Notes: a model not told the origin generated them from the letters alone. Counted from the first letter of the stretch, positions 53,209-62,720 are shown. The stretch: DNA of 64,000 nucleotides from Pokkaliibacter sp046614695 (GCF_046614695.1 NZ_JBKKHQ010000028.1:1-64000), one strand, 5' to 3'. Translations and numbers: made by a program.

Positions 53209-53628
53209 TCAGGCTTCCTGAATTTCATAGGTGTGGGAGATTTCCACGCCACCTTTGCTCAGCATGATAGACACTGAGCAGTACTTGTCAGCAGAGAGCT
53301 GAACCGCACGCTTTACGTGGTTTTCGTTCAGGCCAGTGCCTTTGACGACAAAGTGCATGTGGATCTTGGTGAAGATGGCAGGCACGGCATCCGCACGCTG
53401 AGCTTCGATCTGCACCTGACAGTCCTTAACGTCCTGACGGGACTTCTGCAGCATGGTCATAACGTCGATGGAGGAACAGCCACCCAGACCGGCCAGTACC
53501 ATTTCCATTGGGCGAGCGCCCTTGTTTTCACCACCGATGGAAGGCGCGCCATCCATATCCAGAGTGTGGCCACTATCGGTGTCAGCCTGGAAGTGTACGC
53601 CTCCACGCCAGTTCACTACGGTTTTCAT
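53209..53628 (-). CDS. OsmC-family peroxiredoxin-like protein
   Basis: This 139-residue OsmC/YhfA-type protein has redox-active cysteines in GGCSSIDV (near 50) and KYCSVS (near 113), and GARPMEMVLAGLGG. The family reduces organic or lipid hydroperoxides. The ATG has GAGGAG upstream. It lies between fdxA and trpC, convergent with the former. Confidence 0.9.
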   Translation of the reverse strand: MKTVVNWRGGVHFQADTDSGHTLDMDGAPSIGGENKGARPMEMVLAGLGGCSSIDVMTMLQKSRQDVKDCQVQIEAQRADAVPAIFTKIHMHFVVKGTGLNENHVKRAVQLSADKYCSVSIMLSKGGVEISHTYEIQEA

Positions 53629-53692
53629 TCTGACTCCTCAGAAAATCCAATCTTCAAAACACAACTCTTAAGGCCCGAGGTGATATCCGGCC

Positions 53693-54493
53693 TCAGAAAA
53701 ACAGGGTACGCAGCTGCTCGCCAGGCTCCTGGGCACGCATAAAGGCTTCACCCACGAGGAACGCATTCACCTGATGCTCACGCATCGCATCCACATCCGC
53801 GCGGGTATGGATGCCGCTTTCAGTCACGACCAGACGGTCTGCCGGCATACGATCCAGCAAGCGATAGGTATTGTTCAGGCTCACCTCAAAGGTGTGCAAA
53901 TCACGGTTGTTCACACCGACCAGCGGGGTCGACAGGTTCAGCGCGTGTTCCAGCTCATCCTCACCGTGTACTTCCACCAGCACATCCATGCCGAGTTCAC
54001 GGGCCTGATCGTGCAGGTCTTTCATCTGTGGGAAGTCCAGTGCCGCGACGATCAACAGAATGCAGTCAGCACCAATCGCACGGGCCTCAGAAACCTGATA
54101 GGCATCGACGATAAAATCCTTGCGAATCACCGGCAGTGCGCAGGCTGCACGCGCCTGTTGCAGGTAGTCCTCATGACCCTGAAAGAAATCACGATCCGTC
54201 AGAACTGACAGACAGGCAGCACCGCCTTTCTCATAGGACTGGGCAATTTCAGCAGGACGAAAGTCAGCGCGCAGCAGCCCTTTACTGGGGGAGGCTTTCT
54301 TCACCTCGGCGATAACCGCCGCATCACCGGCTTCAATACGGGCTTTCATGCTGTTGTAAAAACCGCGCGGCGCGCTTTGCTCTTTGGCCAGCGCCTCCAG
54401 GGCAGCCACTGGCGTACTTTTCAGACGCTCGGCAATTTCTTCCTGTTTGCGAGCCAGAATGCGACGCAAAACGGTAGGTGCACAGCTACTCAT
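53693..54493 (-). CDS. trpC: Indole-3-glycerol phosphate synthase TrpC
   Basis: This 266-residue TIM-barrel enzyme converts CdRP to indole-3-glycerol phosphate in tryptophan synthesis. Motifs include VIAEVKKASPSKG, PVIRKDFIVD, GVNNRDL and VTESGIHTRADV. The start is ATG 54493, one base after the trpD stop (TAAcATG), with GAGAGAA upstream. It completes the trpGDC operon. trpE, trpF, trpB and trpA are elsewhere. Confidence 0.96.
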   Translation of the reverse strand: MSSCAPTVLRRILARKQEEIAERLKSTPVAALEALAKEQSAPRGFYNSMKARIEAGDAAVIAEVKKASPSKGLLRADFRPAEIAQSYEKGGAACLSVLTDRDFFQGHEDYLQQARAACALPVIRKDFIVDAYQVSEARAIGADCILLIVAALDFPQMKDLHDQARELGMDVLVEVHGEDELEHALNLSTPLVGVNNRDLHTFEVSLNNTYRLLDRMPADRLVVTESGIHTRADVDAMREHQVNAFLVGEAFMRAQEPGEQLRTLFF

Positions 54494-54494
54494 G

Positions 54495-55523
54495 TTATTT
54501 CTCTCCTGCCATTTTCTGCGTAAGGGCGACCAACGCTTCGAGCTTGGCGATCGCCTTGCCGCTAGCAATCATATCCGTGGCGACATCAATCCCGCTTTGC
54601 AGGCTGGACGCCAGACCTGCTGCGTAAATCGCCGCACCTGCATTCAGGCGAACGATATCGGTCGCACCACCACCCTGCCCGGTTAGCGCATCACGGATCA
54701 GCGCATAACTTGCCTGCGGGGTGTCAACGACCAGCTCATTCAGCGGGCTGCGAGCCAGGCCAAAATCTTCCGGGGAAATCTGGTATTCACGGATTTCACC
54801 GTCTTTAAGTTCTGCAACGAAGGTGTCCGAGGCGATGGAAATCTCATCCAGACCATCGGCAGCATGCACGACCAACACATGGTCGGAGCCAAGCTGGCTC
54901 AGGGTTTCTGCCACCGGACGCAGCCAGCGATGACTGAAAACACCCAGTAACTGATTGGGGGCCAGCGCGGGGTTCGTCAATGGGCCTAGCAGGTTGAAAA
55001 TAGTACGAACGCCCATTTCCTTGCGCGGCCCGATAGCATGCTTCATCGCGCCGTGATGGGCTGGTGCAAACATGAAACCAACACCCACCTCTTTAATGCA
55101 CTGCACGACCTGGGAAGGTGTCAGCGCGAGGTTCACGCCCGCGGCTTCCAGCACATCCGCACTGCCGCTGGAGGAAGATGCCGCACGGTTGCCGTGCTTG
55201 GCTACGTGACCACCGGCTGCCGCGACCACAAAGGCCGATGCGGTGGAAACGTTAAACACATGAGCACCGTCACCGCCTGTACCGCAGGTATCAATCAGGT
55301 TCGGCACATCCACATCGACGCGAGTGGCGAGGCTTCGCATAGTGCGCGCAGCACCAACGATCTCATCCACGGTTTCGCCTTTCATGGTCAGGCCAATCAG
55401 AAAACCGCCGATCTGGGCAGGGGTTGCTTCCCCGGTCATCACCAGCGCCATCAGCTCCTGCATCTGCTCGGCAGAGAAATCTTCATTAGCCATTACCTGC
55501 CGAATGGCTTGCTGCATATTCAT
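54495..55523 (-). CDS. trpD: Anthranilate phosphoribosyltransferase TrpD
   Basis: This 342-residue enzyme transfers phosphoribose from PRPP to anthranilate. Phosphate-binding DTCGTGGDGAHVFNVST, KHGNRAASSSSGSADVLEA and the FNLLGPLTNPA motif are intact. It overlaps trpG by 4 nt (ATGA) and is 1 nt from trpC, a coupled operon. Confidence 0.97.
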   Translation of the reverse strand: MNMQQAIRQVMANEDFSAEQMQELMALVMTGEATPAQIGGFLIGLTMKGETVDEIVGAARTMRSLATRVDVDVPNLIDTCGTGGDGAHVFNVSTASAFVVAAAGGHVAKHGNRAASSSSGSADVLEAAGVNLALTPSQVVQCIKEVGVGFMFAPAHHGAMKHAIGPRKEMGVRTIFNLLGPLTNPALAPNQLLGVFSHRWLRPVAETLSQLGSDHVLVVHAADGLDEISIASDTFVAELKDGEIREYQISPEDFGLARSPLNELVVDTPQASYALIRDALTGQGGGATDIVRLNAGAAIYAAGLASSLQSGIDVATDMIASGKAIAKLEALVALTQKMAGEK

Positions 55524-56113
55524 CGACGACCCTCCTGGCGAGTGAGAAAGTTGGCCAATAACGCATGGCCCTGTTCTGTCATTATGGACTCTGGATGGAA
55601 TTGTACCCCTTCTACCTCAAGCTGTTTATGACGAACGCCCATGATTTCTTCCATCTCACCGTTCTGGTGAGTGGTCCAGGCGGTCACTTCCAGACAGTCA
55701 GGCAGGCGTGTCTTGTCAATCACCAGCGAGTGATAGCGGGTAGCGCGAAGAGGTTGGTTCAGCCCCTGAAAAACGCCTTGGTTACGGTGCGTCACCAGCG
55801 AGGTTTTACCATGCATCACCTGCCCTGCGCGCACCACGTGGCCGCCAAAAAACTGGCCAATACACTGATGCCCGAGGCAAATGCCTAGCACAGGTACGCG
55901 TCCGGCAAAATAGTCGAGTGCTTCCAGAGAAATACCGGCCTGATCAGGATCACAGGGACCGGGGGATATCACCACATGGGTGGGATTAAGACGCGCCAGT
56001 GCCTGGCGATCCAGCTCATCATTGCGCTTAACGCAGACATCGGCGCCCAGTGTTTGCAGATACTGAACGACGTTGTAGGTAAAGGAATCGAAGTTATCGA
56101 TCATCAACAGCAT
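55520..56113 (-). CDS. trpG: Anthranilate synthase glutamine amidotransferase TrpG
   Basis: This 197-residue class I glutamine amidotransferase supplies ammonia to TrpE (it may also serve PabB). It has DNFDSFTYN, the nucleophile GICLGHQ and the late His/Glu in QFHPESI. It is first gene of trpGDC. I saw no trp leader peptide in the preceding 160 nt. Confidence 0.96.
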   Translation of the reverse strand: MLLMIDNFDSFTYNVVQYLQTLGADVCVKRNDELDRQALARLNPTHVVISPGPCDPDQAGISLEALDYFAGRVPVLGICLGHQCIGQFFGGHVVRAGQVMHGKTSLVTHRNQGVFQGLNQPLRATRYHSLVIDKTRLPDCLEVTAWTTHQNGEMEEIMGVRHKQLEVEGVQFHPESIMTEQGHALLANFLTRQEGRR

Positions 56114-56177
56114 GAATCGACCCGCAATAGCCTGACAATGATGATGTCCTTGCTAGATAACAAAGAGTGAGAAAACC

Positions 56178-56214
56178 AAGAAGAAAACCCGACCCTGTGG
56201 CGCGTTTTCTTCTT
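56178..56214 (-). terminator. Hairpin between the GGDEF gene and trpG
   Basis: AAGAAGAAAACCCG (56178-56191) pairs with CGCGTTTTCTTCTT (56201-56214), with one mismatch. On the minus strand it follows the diguanylate cyclase gene and is trailed by GGTTTTCT, a plausible terminator that isolates trpG. Confidence 0.6.
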
Positions 56215-56272
56215 CTGATTCGAGGCGGGGATTGTACGGGAAGATCGCAGCAATGTCCTGCATCAGGGCGTT

Positions 56273-57757
56273 TTAGGCCTCATCAGGTTCAGGGGAAATA
56301 TCCGGAGGGAGCATCGCCTTAGCATCAGCGACATCATGACAGCCATAGCACTGATCATTTTCATCAACGATGCAGTTGCGCCCCTGATGCTTGGCCTGAT
56401 ACATCGCCTTATCCGCGCGGGCGTAAAGTGTCTGCAAGTTATCACCCTCGGCGTAGGTTGCCACCCCGGCGCTCAGGCGCAAGATCACAGGGTCACCCTC
56501 CACATAGAGAGGATGATCAGCAAGATAACAAGCCACACGTGCGATAAAGGTCGCAGCGCCCTGAATTGCCGTGCTGGGAAGAATGGCGACAAACTCTTCA
56601 CCGCCCCAGCGGCAAATCATGTCAGGCGCCCGCTTGAGCTGCATGATCGCATCGGCGAAATAACACAACGCCAAGTCTCCCACTTCATGGCCGTATTTAT
56701 CATTCACATTCTTGAAGTGGTCGAAATCAATCTGCACCAGAGTAAAAGGCTGGTGGTAACGGCGACTGCGGTCGATTTCCTGCACCAGCGCCTGTTCGGC
56801 AAACCGACGGTTATAAAGTTGGGTCAGAGTATCGGTGGTGGCGAGTCGCTGCAGACGCTCCTGCGCTTCTTTCAGCGCTTCAATATCCTTTGCACGGGCA
56901 ACTTCGTTTCCGATCCATTCGGCAAAGAGACGCACCAGCTCCACATCCTGATTCGAGAAAGGCACACAGGTCACGGGGCTCAGAAAATTGAGGGTGCCAT
57001 AAGGCTCACCATCAAGAAATACCGGTGCGGCAAGCACCGCCTCAGCACCCAAGGCGTGGAAACTGGCCTGCGCCGACAGCGGCGCACTGGCCAGATGGCT
57101 AAAGGCCAGCACATCGGCGCTATCCAGAATCTGGTGGTAGTAGGTTTGGCTCAGATTAAGCTGAGCGCCGGGCGGATAGGCATTCTCGGGGTGGCGGCTC
57201 CAGAGCACCTGGTAATGATCATCCTGTTTCTTGCCGAAGAAGCCGATGGGTAAACCGAAGTGACAACAGCCCAGATCAATAATGGCCTGCACCCGTTCAT
57301 GATGAGACATCTTGCGCGATGAAGTGATTTTATGCAGCGCACTGAGTGCCTGATCAGCGGCCAGGCGGGAAGTCACATCCTTCACAAAGCCAAGGTAGTA
57401 AAGGCCATCTTCCTTACTGGGGCGCATCTGCCCGCCATGAACCTCACCGGTAAAAATGCTGCCATCCTTACGGCGGAACTGCACGTAGGACTGCACATCC
57501 GAATGAGTTCCCAGTGGGTAGTTGAAACGCTGGGCGCCCTGAGTGACGTACTCTTCCTGCTCTGCGTAAAGACATCGCACTGACTGCCCAAGAATCTCCC
57601 CTTCCCGATAGCCGAACATCTTCAGCCCGAAAGGATTAATCATCAGGATCTGCCGGGTCGCATCCGTCAGGATGACCGCTACTTCCACATGCGCGAAGAT
57701 TTTCTCCAGCATGTGTTCAATAGAATCTGCCGATTGGAAAGGAAATGCCTGGATCAT
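56273..57757 (-). CDS. PAS-GAF-GGDEF diguanylate cyclase
   Basis: This 494-residue cytosolic sensor-cyclase makes cyclic di-GMP. It has a PAS domain (about 15-125; GEILGQSVRCLY, GEVHGG), a GAF domain (about 150-300) and a GGDEF domain with NDKYGHEVGDLAL and GGEEF at 385-389. An inhibitory RxxD site (RAPD) sits five residues before it, so product inhibition is likely. The tail has a short Cys-rich CYGCHDV. The start is uncertain between ATG 57757 and a TTG 36 nt upstream, neither with a strong ribosome binding site. Confidence 0.9.
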   Translation of the reverse strand: MIQAFPFQSADSIEHMLEKIFAHVEVAVILTDATRQILMINPFGLKMFGYREGEILGQSVRCLYAEQEEYVTQGAQRFNYPLGTHSDVQSYVQFRRKDGSIFTGEVHGGQMRPSKEDGLYYLGFVKDVTSRLAADQALSALHKITSSRKMSHHERVQAIIDLGCCHFGLPIGFFGKKQDDHYQVLWSRHPENAYPPGAQLNLSQTYYHQILDSADVLAFSHLASAPLSAQASFHALGAEAVLAAPVFLDGEPYGTLNFLSPVTCVPFSNQDVELVRLFAEWIGNEVARAKDIEALKEAQERLQRLATTDTLTQLYNRRFAEQALVQEIDRSRRYHQPFTLVQIDFDHFKNVNDKYGHEVGDLALCYFADAIMQLKRAPDMICRWGGEEFVAILPSTAIQGAATFIARVACYLADHPLYVEGDPVILRLSAGVATYAEGDNLQTLYARADKAMYQAKHQGRNCIVDENDQCYGCHDVADAKAMLPPDISPEPDEA

Positions 57758-57961
57758 GCGAGTGCCACAGTCCTTAAATCGAATAAGCCCCAAGTATTAA
57801 ACTTACTCTGCCGTTCACTCAGGTCAAACTTTCTGTGGCTAAAAAGCCAGTATTTACAAACGAATATCGCCAGAGTGATGGATTTCTCTCACACGCTGGC
57901 GATATGGCAGGATTTTTTCTCAACTTGGGACAGATAACGATGGAAGAAGCTCGTTAACTGC

Positions 57962-58657
57962 TCAGGCGGTCAACTCGGTCAGTTGCTCAACGACCCGGTC
58001 AGGAGAGGCTGTGGTGATGGGTTCACCATGATTATAGCCATAGGGCACACCAATGGCGGCCATTGCGGCGTTTCGCGCAGCTTCGATGTCATGGCGGGAA
58101 TCCCCCACCATCACACATGCCGCTTTCGGCACCTGTAAGCGCTCGACAGCCAGCAGTAATTGCGCAGGGTCTGGCTTTCGCTGTGGCAGGGTATCGCCAC
58201 CGATGATCACGCTGAAGTATTGGCGAATCCCCAGATGTTCCAGTAATGCAGGAACGTAACGCTCCGGTTTATTGGTCACCACCGCCAGCTTAAGCCCCTG
58301 ATCCTGTAACTGTTGAAGCGCTTGGCTGACACCGGGATAAAGGCAGGCATTCTGTCCATTCAGGCGCTCATACGCACTGGCGAAAAGTCCTTCGGCATCT
58401 GACAAATGCTGCAACAAGGCAGGATGGTCGTCTGTAGGATACATCTCATGAGTCAGCGCTCGCTTGATCAGCAAGGTCGCACCATTACCCACCCAGTGCC
58501 GAGCACCTTCAATGCCGGCGGGCGGTTTACCCAGCGCGGTCAGCATTTCATCAAGCGCCGCTGCCAGATCAGGCACGGAGTCCACCAGCGTGCCGTCCAG
58601 ATCAAAAAGCACGCCCTGGCAGGTTTGCCCGCAAACCTCGTCGATCAACTGACTCAT
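57962..58657 (-). CDS. gph: Phosphoglycolate phosphatase
   Basis: This 231-residue HAD-superfamily hydrolase dephosphorylates 2-phosphoglycolate. It has the DxD nucleophile FDLDGTLVDS (residues 18-27), VVTNKPERYV, and GDSRHDIEAARNA. The order rpe-gph with a 4-nt ATGA overlap is conserved in gammaproteobacteria and supports the assignment over other HAD phosphatases. Confidence 0.93.
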   Translation of the reverse strand: MSQLIDEVCGQTCQGVLFDLDGTLVDSVPDLAAALDEMLTALGKPPAGIEGARHWVGNGATLLIKRALTHEMYPTDDHPALLQHLSDAEGLFASAYERLNGQNACLYPGVSQALQQLQDQGLKLAVVTNKPERYVPALLEHLGIRQYFSVIIGGDTLPQRKPDPAQLLLAVERLQVPKAACVMVGDSRHDIEAARNAAMAAIGVPYGYNHGEPITTASPDRVVEQLTELTA

Positions 58658-59331
58658 ACCGAAGCCTGTTTCAACAGTTCATCGCGCATCGCCTGAATCG
58701 TCGCCGCGTAGTCGTCGGTATTGAAGATCGCCGAGCCCGCAACAAAGGTATCTGCGCCCGCTTTGGCAATCTCGCCAATGTTATTGATCCCCACCCCACC
58801 GTCGACTTCCAGACGAATATCCAGCCCGGAGCGGTCTATCAACGCACGCGTCTGGCGGATTTTTTCAAGGGTGTGCGGAATAAACTTCTGACCACCAAAG
58901 CCCGGGTTAACGGACATCAGCAAAATCATATCGACCTTATCCAACACATGTTCAAGCACATGCAGCGGAGTCGCAGGGTTCAGCACCAGACCTGATTTGC
59001 AGCCACCGTCACGCACCAGTTGCAAGGAGCGGTCGATGTGCTCGGAGGCTTCCGGGTGAAAAGTGATAAAGCTGGCGCCCGCTTCGATAAAATCGCCAAT
59101 TATGCGATCCACCGGTTTAACCATAAGGTGGACATCAATAGGCGCCTTAATGCCATAATTGCGCAACGCCTTGCAAACCATCGGCCCTATGGTCAGGTTG
59201 GGCACATAGTGGTTATCCATCACATCGAAATGTACGATATCGGCACCAGCGGCCAGCACCGCGTCCACTTCTTCCCCCAATCGGGCGAAGTCGGCGGAGA
59301 GGATCGAAGGAGCAATCAGGTAGTCTTTCAT
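58654..59331 (-). CDS. rpe: Ribulose-phosphate 3-epimerase
   Basis: This 225-residue TIM-barrel epimerase interconverts ribulose 5-phosphate and xylulose 5-phosphate. Motifs include APSILSADFARLGEE, HFDVMDNHYVPNLTIGP, MSVNPGFGGQKFIP and EVDGGVGINNIGEIAKAGAD. The true start is the ATG at 59331 (MKDYLIAP). A longer upstream reading is antisense to the next gene. Its start codon overlaps the divergent DUF3530 gene. Confidence 0.96.
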   Translation of the reverse strand: MKDYLIAPSILSADFARLGEEVDAVLAAGADIVHFDVMDNHYVPNLTIGPMVCKALRNYGIKAPIDVHLMVKPVDRIIGDFIEAGASFITFHPEASEHIDRSLQLVRDGGCKSGLVLNPATPLHVLEHVLDKVDMILLMSVNPGFGGQKFIPHTLEKIRQTRALIDRSGLDIRLEVDGGVGINNIGEIAKAGADTFVAGSAIFNTDDYAATIQAMRDELLKQASV

Positions 59332-60490
59332 GATGAGGCGTTCCGTTAATACCGAGTCCGGGTCTGATTCAGGGGTTGCGCAGCAAAAGCGTCGCCACCG
59401 CGGGTCAGTATACGTAAAAGCGACAGCCCTTGCAGTGGCGATAGCCTGCGGGCTTTCCGCCTGGCAGCTTGAGGCGGCAGAACCTCCTGCGCCAGCGACC
59501 ACTAATGATCCGGCGCAAGCGCCTGCCACAGCTGGAACGCAGAATACCACTGCGGCGGCCCCTGCCGAGCGCGTGTTACTCGATCCGGTGACTGAGCAGA
59601 TTGCCGCACTGGCAAAGGAGGAGCACCCACCGACTCAGGTATTGACTCTGGGCGAGGCTCCCAACCAGTTCCTGGGGCTTTATGTTCCGCGTAATACCGC
59701 CCTGGTTTCCGGCGGTCTGATCATCGTACCGGATGATGGCACCCATCCTGACTGGCCGGGGGCGGTTCACGCTTTGCGTTCAACCCTGCCCGATTACGGC
59801 TGGGATACCCTCAGTGTGGCGATTCCACCGCTGCCGTTACCGGCAATTCCGGAACGCACCCTGCCTGTTCTCAAGAACATGAGCGAAGTACAGCAAGGCG
59901 CCGCCACATCACAGGCGCCAGCCGAAAATACAACGGCGCCAGCGACACCTGCGGCTGATGCACCCACCACCCTGCCCGAGCAAAATCCACCGGATGCGGC
60001 CAATGCTGCCGGTGCTTCTGCTGCCGCTGACACACAGCGCCAGGACTACGTCACTCTGGTGAATACCCGTATTCAGAGTGCAGAAAGTTACCTCACTTCT
60101 CAGGGCGTGCAGAAAATCGTGGTTTTGGGTGTGGGTAGCGGGGCAGCTTTAGCGGCCCAGTATCTGGCCGGTAAAAACGACTCGTCAACAACGTTGATTA
60201 TGGTGGATACCCGCCCGGTCGACGCTCCCATTTCAATCGACATTATGGCAACGCTGGCAGGTTTCAATGGCCCGGTGTTGGACCTCTATCATGGCGATTA
60301 CCGCAACCGGTTGGCGAAAATGCGCCGGGATAATGCGCGGCGCTTTGGCAAACTCGCCTATGAGCAGATCCGTCTGCAGCCCCGCTTTGCCAATCCCGCC
60401 GAAGACTGGGCTTTTCTGGTTCAGCGAGTTCGGGGCTGGCTGAAGACCCGCCAACAGGAACGCCCTGTGGACCCGCGTACGCCAGGCTAA
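59330..60490 (+). CDS. DUF3530 family alpha/beta-hydrolase-like exported protein
   Basis: This 386-residue protein has a long basic N-region then a hydrophobic stretch (about 29-48, ending SAWQLEA) as a signal peptide. A Pro/Ala/Thr-rich linker, an alpha/beta-hydrolase-like domain (LIIVPDDGTHPDWPG, VVLGVGSGAALAAQYLAG; the elbow reads GVGSG) and a second Ala/Pro-rich low-complexity insert (about 190-235) follow. DUF3530 proteins have no established reaction. ATGs at 59330 and 59333 overlap the rpe start on the other strand, and no better start was found. Confidence 0.75.
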   Translation: MMRRSVNTESGSDSGVAQQKRRHRGSVYVKATALAVAIACGLSAWQLEAAEPPAPATTNDPAQAPATAGTQNTTAAAPAERVLLDPVTEQIAALAKEEHPPTQVLTLGEAPNQFLGLYVPRNTALVSGGLIIVPDDGTHPDWPGAVHALRSTLPDYGWDTLSVAIPPLPLPAIPERTLPVLKNMSEVQQGAATSQAPAENTTAPATPAADAPTTLPEQNPPDAANAAGASAAADTQRQDYVTLVNTRIQSAESYLTSQGVQKIVVLGVGSGAALAAQYLAGKNDSSTTLIMVDTRPVDAPISIDIMATLAGFNGPVLDLYHGDYRNRLAKMRRDNARRFGKLAYEQIRLQPRFANPAEDWAFLVQRVRGWLKTRQQERPVDPRTPG

Positions 60491-60518
60491 TCGGTCTGAT
60501 TCAGCGTTTCGTGCTGAG

Positions 60519-60947
60519 TTAACTGCGAGGCTCGAATTCCCCGAAAGCGGCAGGTAGCAGACCTCCAACCGTCCACTCCTGTAGCTCATCACGGTCGCAA
60601 CTGGCTCGCACACAAGCCTCAGCGCTGAAAAACTCGGCAATCACCTGACGACAGGCGCCGCAGGGGCTGTATAGCCGTTCTCCCGGCATATAGATCATCA
60701 GACTATGAAACTGCTCGGGCTTTATACCCTGTGAAAGCGCCGCAAAGATGGCGCTACGCTCCGCACAATTACTTAACCCGTAGGAGCTATTCTCAATATT
60801 GGCACCCGTGACAATGTGGCCATCCTTAAGCTGGATTGCCGCCCCCACCGGGAAATGGCTGTAAGGCACATAGGCATGAGTTGATGCATCTCTCGCGGCA
60901 TCCCGCAGCATACGCTTCTCACTAACCGTCATCTCTGCACTCACCAT
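60519..60947 (-). CDS. cdd: Cytidine deaminase
   Basis: This 142-residue zinc enzyme deaminates cytidine and deoxycytidine in pyrimidine salvage. The motifs NCAERSAIF (Cys-Ala-Glu) and PCGACRQVIAEF are intact, and the length fits the small homotetrameric class. It lies convergent with the DUF3530 gene. Confidence 0.95.
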   Translation of the reverse strand: MVSAEMTVSEKRMLRDAARDASTHAYVPYSHFPVGAAIQLKDGHIVTGANIENSSYGLSNCAERSAIFAALSQGIKPEQFHSLMIYMPGERLYSPCGACRQVIAEFFSAEACVRASCDRDELQEWTVGGLLPAAFGEFEPRS

Positions 60948-61163
60948 TATCAGACGCTCCTCTTCATGCCTGTGACTCTGCTTAACTTGGGGGCAGCCCC
61001 CTTTGCGCCCAACTGATAAGGCCCATTCTTACCGGGCGCTGCATCAGGAATCCTCCTAACCCTAATCAGGCGCCAAGTTTCTGCTATCATCCCCGCCATA
61101 TTCTGAGCAGATATTCAGTGTCTGTTTCCAGTAAACGCACCTATTCTTTTTCGGAGCCGCATG

Positions 61164-61607
61164 ATGAGTATCTGGGTTGATGCCGACGCCTGCCCCAACG
61201 TGGTTAAAGAAATCCTTTTTAAGGCGGCCCAGCGCACCCAGACGCCGCTCACACTAGTGGCAAACCAATGGATCAAGACGCCGCCTTCCCCCTTCATTAA
61301 AGCGTTGCAGGTTCCCTCCGGTTTTGATGTGGCGGATCACGAAATTGTCCGCCTTTGCCAGCCGGGAGATCTGGTGATTACCGCGGATTTGCCGCTGGCC
61401 GCAGAGATCATTGAAAAAGGCGGCCATGCGCTAAACCCGCGTGGCGAGATGTACACCACTGAAAATATTCGTGGTCGTCTGAATATGCGTGATTTTATGG
61501 ATACCCTGCGAAGTAGCGGTATTCACACAGGCGGCCCGGCGCCACTCTCCGCGCAGGATCGCCAGCAATTTGCCAACTCGCTGGATCGGTATCTGGCCAA
61601 GCGCTGA
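61164..61607 (+). CDS. UPF0178 (YaiI/YqxD) family protein
   Basis: This 147-residue conserved protein of unknown function contains the family pattern IWVDADACPNVVKEILFKAA and later GDLVITADLPLAAEIIEKG with NPRGEMYT. A PIN-like nuclease fold is suspected from DADACP and TADLPLA acidic residues. The second ATG (61164) is favoured, since GGAG at 61153-61156 is 7 nt from it. No operon partner is apparent. Confidence 0.93.
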   Translation: MSIWVDADACPNVVKEILFKAAQRTQTPLTLVANQWIKTPPSPFIKALQVPSGFDVADHEIVRLCQPGDLVITADLPLAAEIIEKGGHALNPRGEMYTTENIRGRLNMRDFMDTLRSSGIHTGGPAPLSAQDRQQFANSLDRYLAKR

Positions 61608-61835
61608 TAAACCCTCCGATTTACAACGCTTTGTGGCGAGCTGTTTCAATGACTTGAAGGCAGGCTTGCCGCTCTCCATATAAGTTTCATCGCTGGTTCC
61701 CTTGGCCAGCCGCGCAACGCGCAACAAAACGCGCGCTAAAAAGTTCAGACCGGTGAGATCACTCCATCGCGATGAACCACAAGGGTGACCTCAGAAAGTG
61801 AGGCAACTTTACTCATCAACGCAAGGAGCAATGTG

Positions 61836-62720
61836 ATGTCTTTAAAGCCCACTTTGATTGCACTTTCTCTGGCCGTCAGCACCACTGCCGGCATGGCTTA
61901 CGCAGCCCCCTCTTCTACCAGCAGCGAATGTGATGCGGTTTGTCTGAAAACCGAACTTCCTGCCAACTTTCAGAGCAAAACCACTAAAGTTGTCGGCGGC
62001 AACCTGACGCCTGCGCAGATGGCCGTTCAGAACGTTGCCAAGAACCCGACTTACCGTACCTTCGTGCCCAGCACCTACAACGGTAACTCCCCCTTCCCAA
62101 TGATTGTGGTTCTGCACCCAAGTGGTGGTGACCAAAACTCCGCTTTTGCTGCTCAGCAGTTGACTCAGCTGGCGGAAAAAATGGGTTATATCATCGTCTC
62201 GCCACTGGGTTACAACTCCACCGCAGGCTACGGTAATACCTACCCTATCGTGCAGTCCGGCTACAACGGCGCCAACAACGGCATCAAGCTGCCTCAGCCT
62301 CAGGATAACTACCTGAGTGAAGTGGCGGTGATGAGCACCATCGCCAAAGTAAAACGTGAGATGAATATTGATCCCTACCGCGTTTACCTGATGGGTTACG
62401 GTATGGGTAGCATCGGTGCACAGCATCTGGCGACCAAGTACCCTGGTGAGTTTGCTGCCATCTCTGCCGCCAGCGGTGCGGTAGCGGCGTCCAACTACCC
62501 GTATGACATTCTGGCGCAGAACCACATTGCTGCCATGTATGTGCAGGGTGATGAAGACCGTTACACCCCGGCCAACGCCACTCGCAATATGTACCTGCGC
62601 GCCAAGCAGGCGGGTGTCGATACGGATCTGGTCAGCGTGGAAAATGCCAACAGCCAGGATGCCTGGGTGAAAGCACTGCCACAGACCTTCAACTTCTTTA
62701 CCCAGCATCGCAAATACTGA
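61836..62720 (+). CDS. Exported esterase-like (PHB-depolymerase-fold) protein lacking catalytic residues
   Basis: This 294-residue exported protein (signal peptide to about residue 23, MAYA/AP) resembles polyhydroxybutyrate depolymerase/feruloyl-esterase-like alpha/beta hydrolases: FPMIVVLHPSGGDQN, EKMGYIIVSPLGYN, YLMGYGMGSIGAQHLATKYP. The nucleophile elbow should be GxSxG, but here it reads GYGMG with Gly189 in the serine place. The usual catalytic His region near the end (NANSQDAW) also lacks His. Asp region QGDEDRYTP remains. Two cysteines near the N-terminus (C32, C36) may form a disulfide. AAGGAG lies 7-8 nt before the ATG. A non-catalytic binding role is possible. Confidence 0.75.
   Translation: MSLKPTLIALSLAVSTTAGMAYAAPSSTSSECDAVCLKTELPANFQSKTTKVVGGNLTPAQMAVQNVAKNPTYRTFVPSTYNGNSPFPMIVVLHPSGGDQNSAFAAQQLTQLAEKMGYIIVSPLGYNSTAGYGNTYPIVQSGYNGANNGIKLPQPQDNYLSEVAVMSTIAKVKREMNIDPYRVYLMGYGMGSIGAQHLATKYPGEFAAISAASGAVAASNYPYDILAQNHIAAMYVQGDEDRYTPANATRNMYLRAKQAGVDTDLVSVENANSQDAWVKALPQTFNFFTQHRKY

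Noticed and set aside
56114..56272. trp attenuator or leader peptide before trpG
   Set aside because: No short frame with consecutive tryptophan codons was seen, and the hairpin there fits termination of the upstream GGDEF gene.
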